Shown here in pieces: positions 20,683-32,109 of a DNA stretch of 64,000 nt; positions within the stretch are counted from its first letter, which is position 1, and the number at the start of each line of letters is the position of its first letter. The notes beneath the pieces are model-generated. The model worked only from the letters and a program-made list of their open reading frames with translations, was not told the origin of the DNA and did not search any database. The position numbers were made by a program, and so were the translations under genes. The DNA comes from Heloderma charlesbogerti. Lineage: Eukaryota; Chordata; Lepidosauria; Squamata; Helodermatidae. Location of the stretch: assembly GCA_026122225.1 (NCBI GenBank), contig JANEZZ010002199.1:434001-498000 (forward strand), read 5' to 3'.

Positions 20683-20985
20683 ACGGAAGCAGCAGGTCCT
20701 TGTGACCCCCTCTTGTTTGGGCCCCCTCACCATAAGAAGCCAGCCATAGAGATGGAAGACTATATCCTGGTCCCTGTTGGGCTCTCTGACCAGAAAGGTT
20801 GAGAGCCACCAGGAGATGCTGTGAGAAAAAGTCATTGGTGGCATTTCTGGCTTTGGTGCTTTGCTTTCTCTAGAGGGACTGAGGTTGAGGAGTACTTAGA
20901 GCCCCAGAGATCCAAAACCTGAGGAATTCCCAGAACTCCCATTCACCAGAGGAGGCTAACTCTCAGTTTCTTCTTTCCATTGCAG

Positions 20986-21019
20986 AGAAAAAATGGGCCA
21001 TCTGGATGCCCTAAAGCAG
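20986..21019 (+). other. Probable class I 3' UTR exon
   Basis: 34 bases between a strong acceptor (ctttccattgcag) and donor (gtaagt at 21020), after the stop codon. Class I genes often have such spliced non-coding or tail exons. Confidence 0.5.
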
Positions 21020-21435
21020 GTAAGTGACAACGGAGAAGAGGCTTTATGGCCACATGCTCCAAAGAGTGATGCCAAATGTTAACTAATACGTTTACAAGAA
21101 ACACTCTTCCATGCTGTGCCATCAGCTGGAAGACCTAGGGCCACTTGGAGGCTGCACCCCCTGCCTCCCAGGAAAAACATCATGGCAAGGGGGCGACCAG
21201 CCTAGCCCATCCACTGGCCAGAGAAGAGACACCTGCAGGGATCTTGTTTCCCCTGCCCCCCCCCCCCCCGGCTCAGCCCCAACTGCCAGTTGCTCAGGGA
21301 TTGCAGAACCAAATGGAGGCATGCTCTGGTCCCGCCCATCGGCCAAGGCTGCCGGATTATGTTTGTGGGTATGTGTGAGTTCTGCGGTTTTGTGTATTAT
21401 TACAACTTGTTGCCTGTAAGCTGCCTTGAGAATCA

Positions 21436-21505
21436 CTGAAATCATAGAATCATAGAATAGTAGGGTTGGAAGGGGCCTACAAGGCCATCGAGTCCAACCC
21501 CCAAT
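21436..21505 (-). mobile_element. CR1 3' terminal fragment
   Basis: 'aatcatagaatcatagaata' then 'gggttggaaggggcctacaa' is the reverse complement of the CR1 end. Confidence 0.85.
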
Positions 21506-21706
21506 TTAAATGGGATATAAATCTTCAAAACAAATAAACGACTCTGTTTTTTATAATTACTTCTACTGAAATAGTTAACATTTAAAAAAAAATCTTCTGC
21601 CCAGTTAATTGAGAGCATGTTTTTAGTTGATTGAAAGGCTTTTAATGGACGAGCTCAGTCAATAAATCAGCTGCACATTGAAATCCTAATTGTTTTCCAA
21701 TAACAG

Positions 21707-22130
21707 ACAGAGCAGAAAAATGCCCCCCCCCCCCAGAACCTGCTGCCCAGAGTGACAGTTTCCTCAAAGAACATCCCTTCCTCCTGGATGGCCCTCAACT
21801 TAAAGTTGTTGTTTGAGCATCACATCAGCAAGAATCAAGAATGCCAAGCTAAACTTTTGGAAGCTATGTTTGCTGCAGAAACTACTACTTATAAGCAAAA
21901 GAGCAATATCTAATCCTTTTGTAATATAAACCTGAGTTTAGCAAAACATGTGCCGAAGGCATTCAGCTGTTTGCTTGGGAATAATGTTTTCTTGAACGTT
22001 TTCATTAGACTGGGGGGAATGTCTTAGATCTCTTGTGATTATCATCTTACAGTGAGATACAATCTACTGTACAACATTTTTGTGATCACTGCACTTCAAA
22101 ATACCAATAAACTTTGTTAAACTCTAATCT
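21707..22130 (+). other. Probable class I terminal exon and poly(A) signal
   Basis: Follows an acceptor-like 'ttttccaataacag' (21706). It holds an AATAAA at 22106-22111 preceded by TTTTTGTGATC and followed by T-rich sequence. No other good poly(A) signal follows the stop codon before the LTR at 22.7 kb except those in repeats. The exon start is uncertain. Confidence 0.45.
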
Positions 22131-22722
22131 GATGCAGGCGGTCTGATATTGGGCTAAGGACGTTAGCAAACTTGCAGACACTTGAACCTTAAAGGCAAGG
22201 AGCCTGTCAGAAGCCATCCCCCCTCTCCCTGTTAGGCAACATAATCTTCTGATGCTTTATCTCAGAAAGCCAATGCTAGCATGATATCCACAGGTTATAT
22301 TCTCCCAAGTATGTTGCACAAAATTCTGTGCCCGAAGCATTTTTTCTCCCACCAAACCCAAACCAAATTAAAAGGCCCTTACCCTGTGAGACACTAGAAG
22401 GATCTTAAATTTGGAGGGGGTTAGAGTAGCATAATGGAGGGTTGGAGGCTTTGGGGTTTTAGAGCAGTAAACAAGGCAAATCCAGTGAGCCTGAAATGTA
22501 AGCAGCAGAGCGAAAGAGGGAATTTTGCCCCTGAGTTGGAAAGGCCCCCACTAAAATCTCCAGGCGACTAGTCTTGCGAATTGAGGAAAAGATATTAATG
22601 CTGGAGGGACACAGAAGCGCTACGGACAAATATTGGAAGACGGAACAAACTCTGGATGTGAGAAAGCCTGGAGCTTGACAACAGAGTGTGGGAGAGTGTA
22701 GTAGGATTTATGCAGTTGACGG

Positions 22723-23087
22723 TGTTAGAAAAAGAGACTCCGTCTCAAGTTGGCGTCTCAAGTTACAAAGAAGCCCGAGTGGCGAAAAATGTAGGCAGAG
22801 CAAAAAGAAAATCATACTGACGTGCTCATGACTAACAGTTTGGTAAGCTGATACTAACTGTTTATTGGCTATTGACTTGGTAAGCCTATGTACTAACTGT
22901 TTCATTGGTTACTGGTAAGAACAGTAGAAGCAATATGGTATAAAAGGCTTTTGCACACGTGTCTCGAGGTCCAGACTGCTCTGCACCCGTTTTGCAAAAC
23001 GTTTCAATAAAATAGTGTTGGATCCACTGCTGCCTGCCTGGCATCCTTTCCTTCTAAACCGAAAGCAAGGACTATTTTTATCTAACA
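22723..23087 (+). mobile_element. Solo LTR of an endogenous retrovirus
   Basis: 365 bases bounded by TGTTAGA and its inverted complement TCTAACA. Direct 4-bp target duplications ACGG flank it exactly (22719-22722 and 23088-23091). Inside, in order, are a repeated 'tactaactgttt' module in U3, a TATA box (TATAAAA, 22939-22945) and a poly(A) signal (AATAAA, 23006-23011), so transcription would run on the plus strand. Four-base duplications are usual for gammaretrovirus-like ERVs and some other LTR elements. No internal viral genes are left. Confidence 0.9.
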
Positions 23088-23689
23088 ACGGTAATTGAAA
23101 CTAACAATTCACACACACATACACACACACCCTGTGTGCATGGATAACTGCCAGCTCAGGATAACATTTCATGCATGTGGTGTCTTTAAGGTGTCGCAAG
23201 ACTCTTTATTGTTTTTGCTGCAACAGACTAAAAGGACTGCCTCTCTGGAAATTGTGAAACTCTAATAACAAAGTTGCCTTTTCCCCCACTAGGAGTGTTA
23301 CTGTGTCTCTAACATCTGCATGAAGGGGTATACTTTCTACAGATACACCTTTAACCAGCATGGAGATTCAGTGATCCAGATAGCCACACCTATAAAATTT
23401 CTGCCTGTTGTGCAGCTGTTAAATATATAGGACCCTTTTCCGCAACTACAATGTGGCAACCCTAAAGGGATTACCCCAGGGGGTGGGGTGGGGATAAAAA
23501 AATAGAGTCCTAAATGTGGAATAAATGATCAAAAGATATGGGTATCGTTGTTTTTCGCTCTGCATAAATTGTTTTGGTATAGCTATCACACTTGTAAGAT
23601 ACCTTGTTAAAAGTCAAAATTTGGAGCAGAACTTCCAAGAAAGCAGCCACTTTTATTGTTATAATTATGAGTTTGTTACTGAATGTAGC

Positions 23690-23970
23690 ATATAGCCATC
23701 AGGACTAGTAGCCACTGATAGCCTTTTCCTCCATGAATTTGTCCAATCCTCTTTTAAAGCCACCCAGATCAGTCATCACTACAACTTGTGGTAGTGAATT
23801 CCATAGTTTAACTATGCGCTGTGTGAGGAAATTTTTCCTTTTATCTGTCCTGCATCTCCCACCCATCAGCATTATGGGATGATCCCTTTGGGTTTTAATA
23901 TTATGAGAGAGGGAGAAAAATATCTCCCTGCCCACTTCCTCCACACCATGCATAATATTTTACATTCCAA
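23690..23970 (-). mobile_element. CR1-like LINE 3' fragment
   Basis: The minus strand reads REIFFSLSHNIKTQRDHPIM and IVKLWNSLPQVVVM, the ORF2 C-terminus, as at 17819-18770. Confidence 0.8.
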
Positions 23971-24186
23971 ATCCCCATCCTCAAATCAGCCCCTTACATG
24001 GCATGCCAGTATAGGGGCAAATATTTTTATTGTATTTGCCTTCCCCTTTCTAAAAAACCAAATAAATAAATTTAGAAGAGCTTCAGTAAGGACTGGTGAA
24101 ATTTGGTGAAATATGAACCACCAACACCCGTCCCCCTGCAAGGAAAAATGTCTTGAAAATAAAGGGCAACAGAGCAAAGGGCTGGA

Positions 24187-24335
24187 TGTGCCTGATCTTG
24201 TCTGATCTCGGAAGCTAAGCAGGGTCAGCCCTGGTTAGTACTTGGATGGGACACTGCTTGGGAACACCAGGTGTTGTAGGCTTCCTGCATGGAGCAGGGG
24301 GACGGACTCGATGGTCTTGTAGGCCCCTTCCATGG
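24187..24335 (+). mobile_element. 5S rRNA-derived sequence joined to a CR1 3' tail
   Basis: 24187-24282 matches roughly the last three quarters of vertebrate 5S rRNA ('tctgatctcggaagctaagc', 'ggttagtacttggatgggac', 'gtgttgtaggctt'), including the internal promoter region. The first 25 or so bases of 5S are absent. It is followed directly by 'tcctgcatggagcagggg' and 'actcgatggtcttgtaggcc', the CR1 3' end. It is either a member of a 5S-type SINE family or a single chimeric retrocopy. It is not a working 5S gene. Confidence 0.8.
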
Positions 24336-24689
24336 TTTAACTCATGTCTCTTCTGGGTCTCTGAGGTAGATGCTGTTCCCAACATAGGCCTTGGCTCCTT
24401 AGCAGCAGCAGTACAGTAGTCTCATCTCCTTCATTTTGCCTCTTTTTACCTCAAAACGGCTAGGTTTGTGTGCTGCTGTTTGGCATAAATCATGCTGCAG
24501 CCTTGTATCTCACAAAGGGAAGGGGCTGCTGCCTAAATAGCAACACTGAGGCCTAGCAGTTTTGAGGTAAAAAGAAGCAAAATAAAGGGGAAAGCCACGC
24601 ACAGATAAAAGCAATCACACTACTGCTGCTAAGGTGCCACGGCCTATGTGAAGAACAGGCCCAATCTACCTCAGAGACATGACTGAGAC

Positions 24690-24902
24690 CAGGGGTGGGC
24701 AACATTTGGCCCTCCAGATGTATTGGCCTAGAATTCCCACCAGCCTTAGCCAGCATAGCCAAGTACAGAATCATAAGCCTTGGAAGGGGCCATTTTGGCC
24801 TTCGAGTCCAACCTCCTGCTCTGTTCCGGAATCTGACGGGAGTGAGGGGTGAGGGGAGCTGTAGGCCAAAAACCTGGAGGGTGACAAGGTGCCTACCCCT
24901 GC
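24690..24902. repeat. Foldback element, family A, split by a CR1 end
   Basis: Left arm 'aggggtgggcaacatttggc' and right arm 'ggtgcctacccctg' are the ends of the hairpin. In the middle (24766-24824) is a reversed CR1 terminal piece ('cagaatcataagccttggaa'). Confidence 0.65.
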
Positions 24903-25002
24903 ATTAGACACAGTCCCCCCAGGCATGCAGCATCTACAGATGATGCCTGATAATAATCGCCAGTTAAGAAATCTCAGAGCAGTTGGCGTTCAACAGCCAA
25001 AA

Positions 25003-25250
25003 GAGCCAGTGTGGTGTAGTGGCGAGAGTGACGGACTGGGAGCCGGGAGGTCCGGGTTCTAGTCCCCACCCGGCCATGGAAGCTCACTGGGTGACTTTGG
25101 GCCAGTCATACACGCTCAGCCCAGCCTACCTCACAGGGTGGTTGTTGTGAGGATAAAACAGAGAGGAGGAGGATAATGTAAGCCGCCTTGGGTTCCTTGC
25201 AAGAGGAAAAAAGGCGGGATATAAATGCGATAGATAAATAAATAAATAAA
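25003..25250 (+). mobile_element. Sauria-type tRNA SINE
   Basis: Near-complete: 'gagccagtgtggtgtagtgg' head, 'gggttctagtccccacc' B-box region, 'ctgggtgactttgggccagt', 'ctacctcacagggtggttgt' and the 3' end 'aaaaaggcgggatataaatg' with a GATA/AATA tail. From the literature, this family is squamate-wide and shares its 3' end with Bov-B LINEs, which are abundant here. Confidence 0.9.
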
Positions 25251-25535
25251 CCCCTGAAGAACCAGTCAGGTTGGAAATTTCTGCCTGCTGATGCTAACTA
25301 CTATTAAACTGCAATCCTATACGGATGTAGCTGGTAGTAAGCCCCGTTGAACGCAGCGGGACTTAGTTACTGTGAGGAGACATTCATGGGATGTTTCATA
25401 TCCATCTCCCTGTATTCAAAAAAATACATAGCGTGCAAATGAGTAAGCTGTGGGTAGCACGTGTGTGTGAAAGAGAAGGGGAAGACTTTCTCTTTTTCTT
25501 ATTTTTCTTTCATCCATCCCACCTGCCCACACCCC

Positions 25536-25571
25536 GCTCTTCCTCCTCCTCCTCTTCCTCCTCCTCCTCCC
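25536..25571. repeat. (TCC)n microsatellite
   Basis: About 12 imperfect TCC units. Confidence 0.85.
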
Positions 25572-25954
25572 TGCCTTTCTGTATAAGTGGAATTCATACT
25601 ACGGCGTTGAACTTCAACTAAAAGTTTGGTTGGGTGCATAAATCATTTTTTTTTCTTAAAAGCAGAAATATTTTTTAAAGGGTGTGAGCAAGAGACTCTG
25701 GGAATGATATGAGCTCCTGCACTCGCATAATTTCCAGAGTCTCTCTCTCATAGACTCTTTAAAAAAATCATTTTATGGGACTTTGCTGCCTGTGCGACTT
25801 TGCAGCCTGTGAGACTTCGGAGCCTGCTTCAGACGTTATTTCCAGGGAGGGGGGCAAGGCTGAGCACGGGGCAAAGGCCTCTTTGGGAGCCAGTGCCATA
25901 TGGGAGAGGGAAACTGGGAGCTATCTTCACCCCTGGGAAGTTCCCAGTTATCAG

Positions 25955-26150
25955 TGGAATCAGTTTGGTGCAGGGGATAAGTTTTTGGTGGGAGAGATCT
26001 GGTTCAAATTCTTATTCAGCCATGACATGCACTGAGTGGCCTTTTGCAACTTAATGACTCGGTCTGATCTACCTCACAGGGTTGTTGTGAGACTGGAATG
26101 ACAAACCTGTACTGGAACTTGCCCTGAGATTGGGGCTAGAGTGGGAGGAA
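25955..26150 (+). mobile_element. Sauria-like SINE relic
   Basis: 'gagtggccttttgcaactta' and 'ctacctcacagggttgttgtgag' belong to the SINE body. The head and tail are decayed. Confidence 0.6.
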
Positions 26151-26181
26151 TCTAAAAGCACAATCCCATGCATGTCTATCA

Positions 26182-26650
26182 TATCTCCCCTCGGTCTTCT
26201 CAAGGCTAAACATGCCCAGTTCTTTCAGTCTCTCTTCATAGGGCTTTGAAGAGAGACTGAAAGAACTGGGCATGTTTAGCCTTGAGAAGGGAACACTGAG
26301 GGGAGATAGAGTAGTGCTCTTCGTGTACTTGAAAGGCTGTCACAGAGAGGAAGGACAGGATCTCTTTTCGATACCCCAGAGTGCAGGACACGGAATAATG
26401 GGCTCAAGTTACAGGAAGCCAGATTCCGGCTGAACATCAGGAAAAATGTCCTGACCGTGAGAGCAATACGACAATGGAACCAATGACCCAGGGAGGTGGT
26501 GGGCTCTCCCACCCTGGAGGCATTCAAGATGAGGCTGTACACCCATCTGTCGGGGATGCTCTGACTTGGATTCCCGCATTGAGCAGGGGGTTGGACTCCA
26601 CAATCTTAAAGGCCCCTTCCAACACTACTATTCTATGATTCTACTCAGAA
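26182..26650 (+). mobile_element. CR1 3' end with an inverted self-duplication
   Basis: 26247-26650 is a plus-strand CR1 ORF2 end and 3' UTR finishing 'ccttccaacactactattct'. Directly in front, 26182-26238 repeats the first 57 bases in reverse orientation, separated by only 8 bases, so a long hairpin results. The right arm carries a few extra bases. Confidence 0.85.
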
Positions 26651-27059
26651 ATAAGCTTATTCCTAGTTATATTTGTATAGGATTGCAGCCTAATCCTGCA
26701 TCAATCAGTCTGCAAAGTATCCCTCTTGCATAAGTCTTGTCAGAAACTAAAAGTGAACCTGAACTGGCAAGCCAAAAGGGATTTCTTTGGTTTTTTTAAG
26801 CAGCAAAGTTAGGAGAACTGAGAGTTCAAGGCTGCTGTAAATAGGGCCGTTCTTTTTCTCCAACAGCCACAGCCTGGAGGGCTGTGGGGGCTATTGGTGT
26901 GTATGTGTGTGTACACATATAAATATATTTTTAGATATATTACTTGGAATATACGAATGGTTTGCTTTTGTTTTTTGTTTTTTATCTTTTTATTAAATGT
27001 CATCTTCTTCATATCATTATGGGATTTTGATTATTACTATTCTTTGCTGGCTAAACCTG

Positions 27060-27670
27060 TAATGTTTATTAATACGTGTTAATTGAATGGTAATATATGG
27101 CCAATGGAAATGGATTGTTTGCTCCCGTTCCTTTGCTATAAGACTGAATAATACCTGCAGTGTTTGGAAAAGTGCTGTATAGGTATAATTTGCAATTGGA
27201 TTTATATTTGGATATTTGGTTTGTTCTTATTTGAGTTGAATATAATCCTTTTTTCCCTTCCCCCCCTCCTTCTTTTGCCATCTCTCCCCCACTGACGATT
27301 CTGATTATGTTGTTGGTATTGTTTATTTCATTTAGAAAAATAAAAGAAAAATTGATTAAAAAAGAAAAGAAAAATTGATGTTTGCCAAATAAGCTTTCAA
27401 CATGTGACAGAAGAAATGTCATAAGCTTCTGTTCCTTCAAGAAATGGAGGAGAACAGAGTTCGAGCAGAGAAAATGACCCAAGTCATTTTTGCCTCTTGT
27501 CAACGTTTCTGGGTGCGTGTCCATGCAAATTACAAGTGTCAGAATAAGATGCTGAGTCTGCCTGGCAACCCTTGGGGCCTGACTGAGGATACACACCTTT
27601 CTGCTGTAGGAAGGGGAGCAGTCCCCCAAGCCCCAAATGGAGCCCCCACACCAGATCAGGCAGGTGTGAT
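27060..27670. other. No recognisable feature
   Basis: AT-rich sequence. A 211-codon open frame on the minus strand has no domain I know and is interleaved with low-complexity stretches. Confidence 0.3.
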
Positions 27671-27671
27671 G

Positions 27672-27990
27672 AGGTGGCACGAGTGGGAACAGGACACAAC
27701 TCACTAGGTAACATGTTCAGAGGTGCCACAGGGGGTGGCAGGAGATGTTCTATTGGTGGCATCCCGAGCAGAGCTCTCAGTGTTACAGTTGGTGCTTGCA
27801 CCAGTGGTACGGTGGGAACCATTGACACTGAAGGGAACACTGGTGGAGGAACTACGGACATTTCCTGACTTGGAGGGGTCCCGTTGCCATAGCCGATGGG
27901 GTGTGTCAGTACCAATCAGGCAAAGACCTATCTGGATAGCGGCAGCAGGATCTGTATACATCTCCACAACATCCATGACACATCTCAGAT
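27672..27990. other. Unassigned coding-like segment
   Basis: All three overlapping readings on both strands stay open for 60-140 codons over about 300 bases, with balanced composition unlike the AT-rich flanks. I recognise no family. It may be a decayed retroelement piece. Confidence 0.25.
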
Positions 27991-27999
27991 GAGGTTTGT

Positions 28000-28510
28000 T
28001 GACACATTACTGGTGCCAAGGAAGACCCCAACAAGACAGAGGTTGTTTAGCCCAGTCCAAGAAAGGTGAATGTGATCAATTTCAGGTGAATTTTTTCACA
28101 AGGAAAATAAATTCATTAAGCCTAAATGTTTTATAATCAACCAAATGCAAAGCTTTAGTTATTTTTATTGGAATACTTGTAAATATTTTAAAACTATTTA
28201 ACTCAATCATTCTATACACTGTTTATTTTTAATTTTTTTTAAATGAAAACTCATCAAACATGTTAACGTATTAATTTGAGCAAAGGACTATGGATTTATC
28301 TTTATTATATGTGCACACATGCTTCCTAGAGGCAGTCACCTGGGGAAAAAAGTTAATGACACCTTTGAAACTGCCCAAATTGACAGGTATTGTATCCAGT
28401 CATTATAGTAATTAATTTTATAAAACATACTTTTAGAAATGGAACAATTTCCATAGAAAATATGTAGTGCTGGAAAACCAACCACCCCACATCATCTATT
28501 TTATTTATTT
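28000..28510. other. No recognisable feature
   Basis: AT-rich sequence without a repeat or gene that I can name. Confidence 0.35.
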
Positions 28511-28540
28511 ACTGAGTTCTAGTCCCCACTCTTCGATATC

Positions 28541-31425
28541 TATATACTAATGCCCAGAGTATGGGAAACAAACAGAACGAACCTGAACTCTTAATACAGG
28601 AGGGAAATTATGACTTGATAGATGTAACTGAGACTTGGTGGGATGACTCTCATGACTGGAATACAGCAATTGAAGGATATAACTTGTTCAAAAGGAACAG
28701 GAAGAACAGAAAGGGAAGTGGGGTTGCACTATATGTGAAAAATACATATCTCTGCACAGAAATACAGGAGGATGAGCTTGGTAACATCTGGGTTAAAATA
28801 AATAGAGCAAAGAATAAAAGGAACATGGTAGTTGGGGTCTACTACCAGCTACCCAATCAAGGAGAAGGCAAGGATGAATTTTGTTTGTTTGTTTATTAAA
28901 TTTCTTAATCGCCCATCTGGCCAGTCACCCGGCCACTCTGGGCGATGTACTTTTGAAAAGCAAATAGCCAATGTTTCAAGGAAGCATGATGTAGTAGTAA
29001 CGGGGGACTTCAATTTCCCCGATATCTGCTGGGAGACAAATTCTGCAAAACGTGGCTCCTCCAGGAAATTCCTGACTTGTGTTGCTGATAATTTCCTCCT
29101 ACACAAAGTAGAGGAAGGAACTAGAGGATCAGCTCTCCTTGACTTGATCCTAACCAACAGAGATGACTTAGTGGATAAAGCAGCAGTTACAGGAACTCTG
29201 GGCGAAAGTGACCATGTTATACTTGAGTTATGGTTCTAAGGGAAGCAAAAGCCGAGTGTAGCCAAATGTGTACCCTGGATTTTAGGAAAGCCGATTTTAA
29301 TAAACTCAGAACAATGATCAGTAAGGTCCCATGGCAAGCGACACTAATGAGAAAAGGAGTCCAAGATGGGTGGGAGCTTTTAAAAAAGGAAATTCTCAAG
29401 GCACAATTACAAACAATTCCAACAAGAAAAAAAGGTGGAAGACAACACTGGAATCAGCCGATGTGGCTTCACAAAAAGCTTAGAGATCACCTAAAAACAA
29501 AAAAAGCACACATATAGGAAGTGGAAGGAAGGCCAACCAACAAAGGAACAGTACAGGCAGGTAGCACAGAATTGCAGGGATGGCGTCAGGAAGGCTAAAC
29601 CTGAGAACGAGCTGAGATTAGTGAGGGATGCTAAAAGCAACAAAAAGGCTTTCTTCAGATACATGCATAGTAAAAAAAAAGAGGAAAGAAATGGTGGTTC
29701 AGCTATTAAATAAGTATGGCAAAATGATAACAGATGACAAAGAAAAGGCAGAGGTGCTCAATTTCTACTTTCGCTCAGTCTTCTCCCAAAAGAGGGTCTA
29801 TGGCCCCCCTGGCAAAGGCGAAGTACAGGCTGAAGGGGCAGGATTGCAGCTTGAGGTTGATAGGCACATGGTCAAGGAACACCTAATTACTTTGAATGAG
29901 TTCAAATCTCCAGGGCCAGATGAACTGCATCCTAGAGTAATAATGGAACTGGCAGAAGAACTCTCAGAAACGCTGTCTATTCTCTTTCAGAAATCATGGA
30001 GGATGGGTAAAGTGCCTGATGACTGGAGGAGGGCTAATGTTGTCCCTGTCCTCAAAAAGGAGGAACCTGGGAACTACAGACCAGTCAGTCTGACATCAAT
30101 CCCTGGGAAAATTCTGGAGCAGATGATAAAGCAATCAGTCTGTAAGCACCTTGAAAACAATGCAGTGATTACTTGAAGCTAACATGGATTTGTTAAGAAC
30201 AAATCCTGCCAGACGAAGCTGATCTCAGTTTTTGATCAGGTCACCTCCCTTGTGGACTGTGGGAATGCTGTGGACATCATATACCTCGACTTCAGCAAAG
30301 CTTTCAACAAAGTGCCTCATGATATCCTGATGAGCAAACTAGCTCAAAGTGGGCTAGATGAAACAACAATCAGGTGGATGCACAGTTGGCTACAGAATCG
30401 GACTCAAAGAGTGCTTATCAATGGGATCTTCTCCAATTGGGGAGAGGTAACGAGCGGGCTACTGCAAGGCTCAGTCTTGGGCCCAGTGCTCTTCAACATT
30501 TTTCTTAATGACTTGGAGGAGGAGGTGCAGGGAATGCTGATCAGATTTGCAGATGACACAGAATTGGGCGGGATAGCTAATACCTTGGAAGACAGAAACA
30601 AAGTCAAAGTGATCTTGATAGACTGGAGCGCTGGGCAGAAAACAACAGAATGACATTTAATAGGGATAAATGCCAAGTTCTGCACCTAGGAAAAAGAAAG
30701 CAAATGCACAGTTACAAGATGGGGGTACTTGGCTCAACAACACTACAAGCAAGAAGGATCTTGGAATTGCTGTTGATCACAAGCTGAATATGAGCCAACA
30801 ATGTGATGCGGCTGCAAAAAAGGCAAATGCTATTTTGGGCTGCATTAATAGAAGCATAGCTTCCAAATCCCGGGAAGTACTAGTTCTCCTCTACTCAGCA
30901 CTGGTTAGGCCTCATCTGGAGTACTGTGTCCAGTTCTGGGCACCACACTTTAGGAAGGATGCTGACAAGCTGGAGAGGGTTCAGAGGAGGGCAACGAAGA
31001 TGATCAGGGGACTGGAAACAAAGCCCTATGAAGAGGGACTGAAAGAACTGGGCATGTTTGGCCTTGAGAAGACTGAGGGGAGATATAATAGCGCTCTTCA
31101 AGTACTTGAAAGGTTGTCACAGAGAGGAAGGCCAGGATATCTTCTCAGTCATCCCAGAGTGCAGGACACGGAATAATGGGCTCAAGTGACAGGAAGCCAG
31201 GTTCCAGCTGAACATCAGGAAAAACATCCTGACTGTTAGAGCAATACGACAATGGAACCAATTACATAGGGAGGTGGTGGGCTGTCCCACACTAGAGGCA
31301 TTCAAGATGAGACTGCTGGACAGCCATCTGTCGGGGATGCTCTGACTTGGATTCCTGAACTGAGCAAGGGGTTGGACTCGATGGTCTTATAGGCCCTTCC
31401 AACACTACTATTCTATGATTCTGTG
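28541..31425 (+). mobile_element. CR1 LINE, EN to 3' end, inactive
   Basis: Almost the whole CR1 ORF2 can be followed. Endonuclease: YDLIDVTETWWDDSHDWN, SGVALYVKN, and later [13 protein letters not shown] and [11 protein letters not shown]. Reverse transcriptase: SPGPDELHPRVIMELAEEL, NYRPVSLTSIPGKILEQMI, VDIIYLDFSKAFNKVPHDIL, GLLQGSVLGPVLFNIFLNDL and RFADDTELGG. C-terminal part: VRPHLEYCVQFWAPHFRKD. The 3' end is 'cccttccaacactactattc' near 31420. Several frame changes and stops (for example at 29237, 30174 and 30651) disable it. A 70-base foreign repeat end sits at 28882-28950. Confidence 0.92.
28882..28950 (-). mobile_element. Small repeat insertion inside the CR1
   Basis: A TTTG run then 'aatcgcccatctggccagtc' and 'ccactctgggcgatgtac', the same end as at 5650-5705, interrupting the CR1 endonuclease frame. 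Confidence 0.65.
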
Positions 31426-31540
31426 AACATTTGTATACCACTCCACACCTGCAATATATTCCAGAGCAGTGAACATAAGACATAAAAAAGTAAAAAGATA
31501 AAAAGAATTAAAACACCATATTATTATTCTTTTAAAAAAT

Positions 31541-31720
31541 TGAATGCCAATAAAAACCGTGGCTGGTCAGTTAAGGAATGCTTCCTGGAATAGAGCTGTT
31601 TTCAGGAGGCGCCGAAAGCAACACAGTATTGGTGCCAGCCTGACCACCAGGGGCAGGGAGTTCCAAAGAAAGGGGGCCACCACGCTGAAGGCTCATCTCT
31701 GGACCACTGTGGCCAAGCTA
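31541..31720. mobile_element. L2-like 3' repeat relic
   Basis: 'caggggcagggagttccaaa' and 'gggggccaccacgctgaagg' match the 'ggagttccacagagtggggg' portion seen at 5850-5880. Confidence 0.5.
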
Positions 31721-31761
31721 TTCCTGTCCAGGAAAGGCCATAGTTGGCAAACTAGCCAAAG

Positions 31762-32022
31762 CTGGTAAAAGGTACTCCGAGATCTGAGTTCTAGTCCCCA
31801 CTCGGCCATGGAAACTCACAGGGTGACTTTGGGCTGGCCACAGACTCTCAGCCCAACCTACCTCACAGGGTTGTTGTTGCGAGGGTAAAATGGAGAGGAG
31901 CAAGAGGATAATGTAAGCCACCTTGGGTTCTTTGCAAGAGGAAAAAAGGCAGGACATAAATGCAATGAATGAATGAATGAATGAATGAATGAGTGAATGA
32001 ATGAATGAATGAATGAATGGAT
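31762..32022 (+). mobile_element. Sauria-type SINE with (AATG)n tail
   Basis: 'gagttctagtccccactcgg', 'ctacctcacagggttgttgt' and 'aaaaaggcaggacataaatg', ending in about 14 AATG units (31963-32022). The head is truncated. Confidence 0.85.
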
Positions 32023-32109
32023 CTTGGATCAGTGGGGCATGCCAGGAACCCCGTTCATTCCAAAACGTGGCATAATGCCATGTGTGCAAAGGAACAAACA
32101 CAGCACTGG

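Noticed and set aside
24187..24282. Functional 5S rRNA gene
   Set aside because: The first part of 5S is absent, several substitutions are present, and no T-run terminator follows; it runs into a CR1 tail.
26809..27012. Lysine-rich small protein
   Set aside because: Low-complexity reading of an A-rich tract without context.
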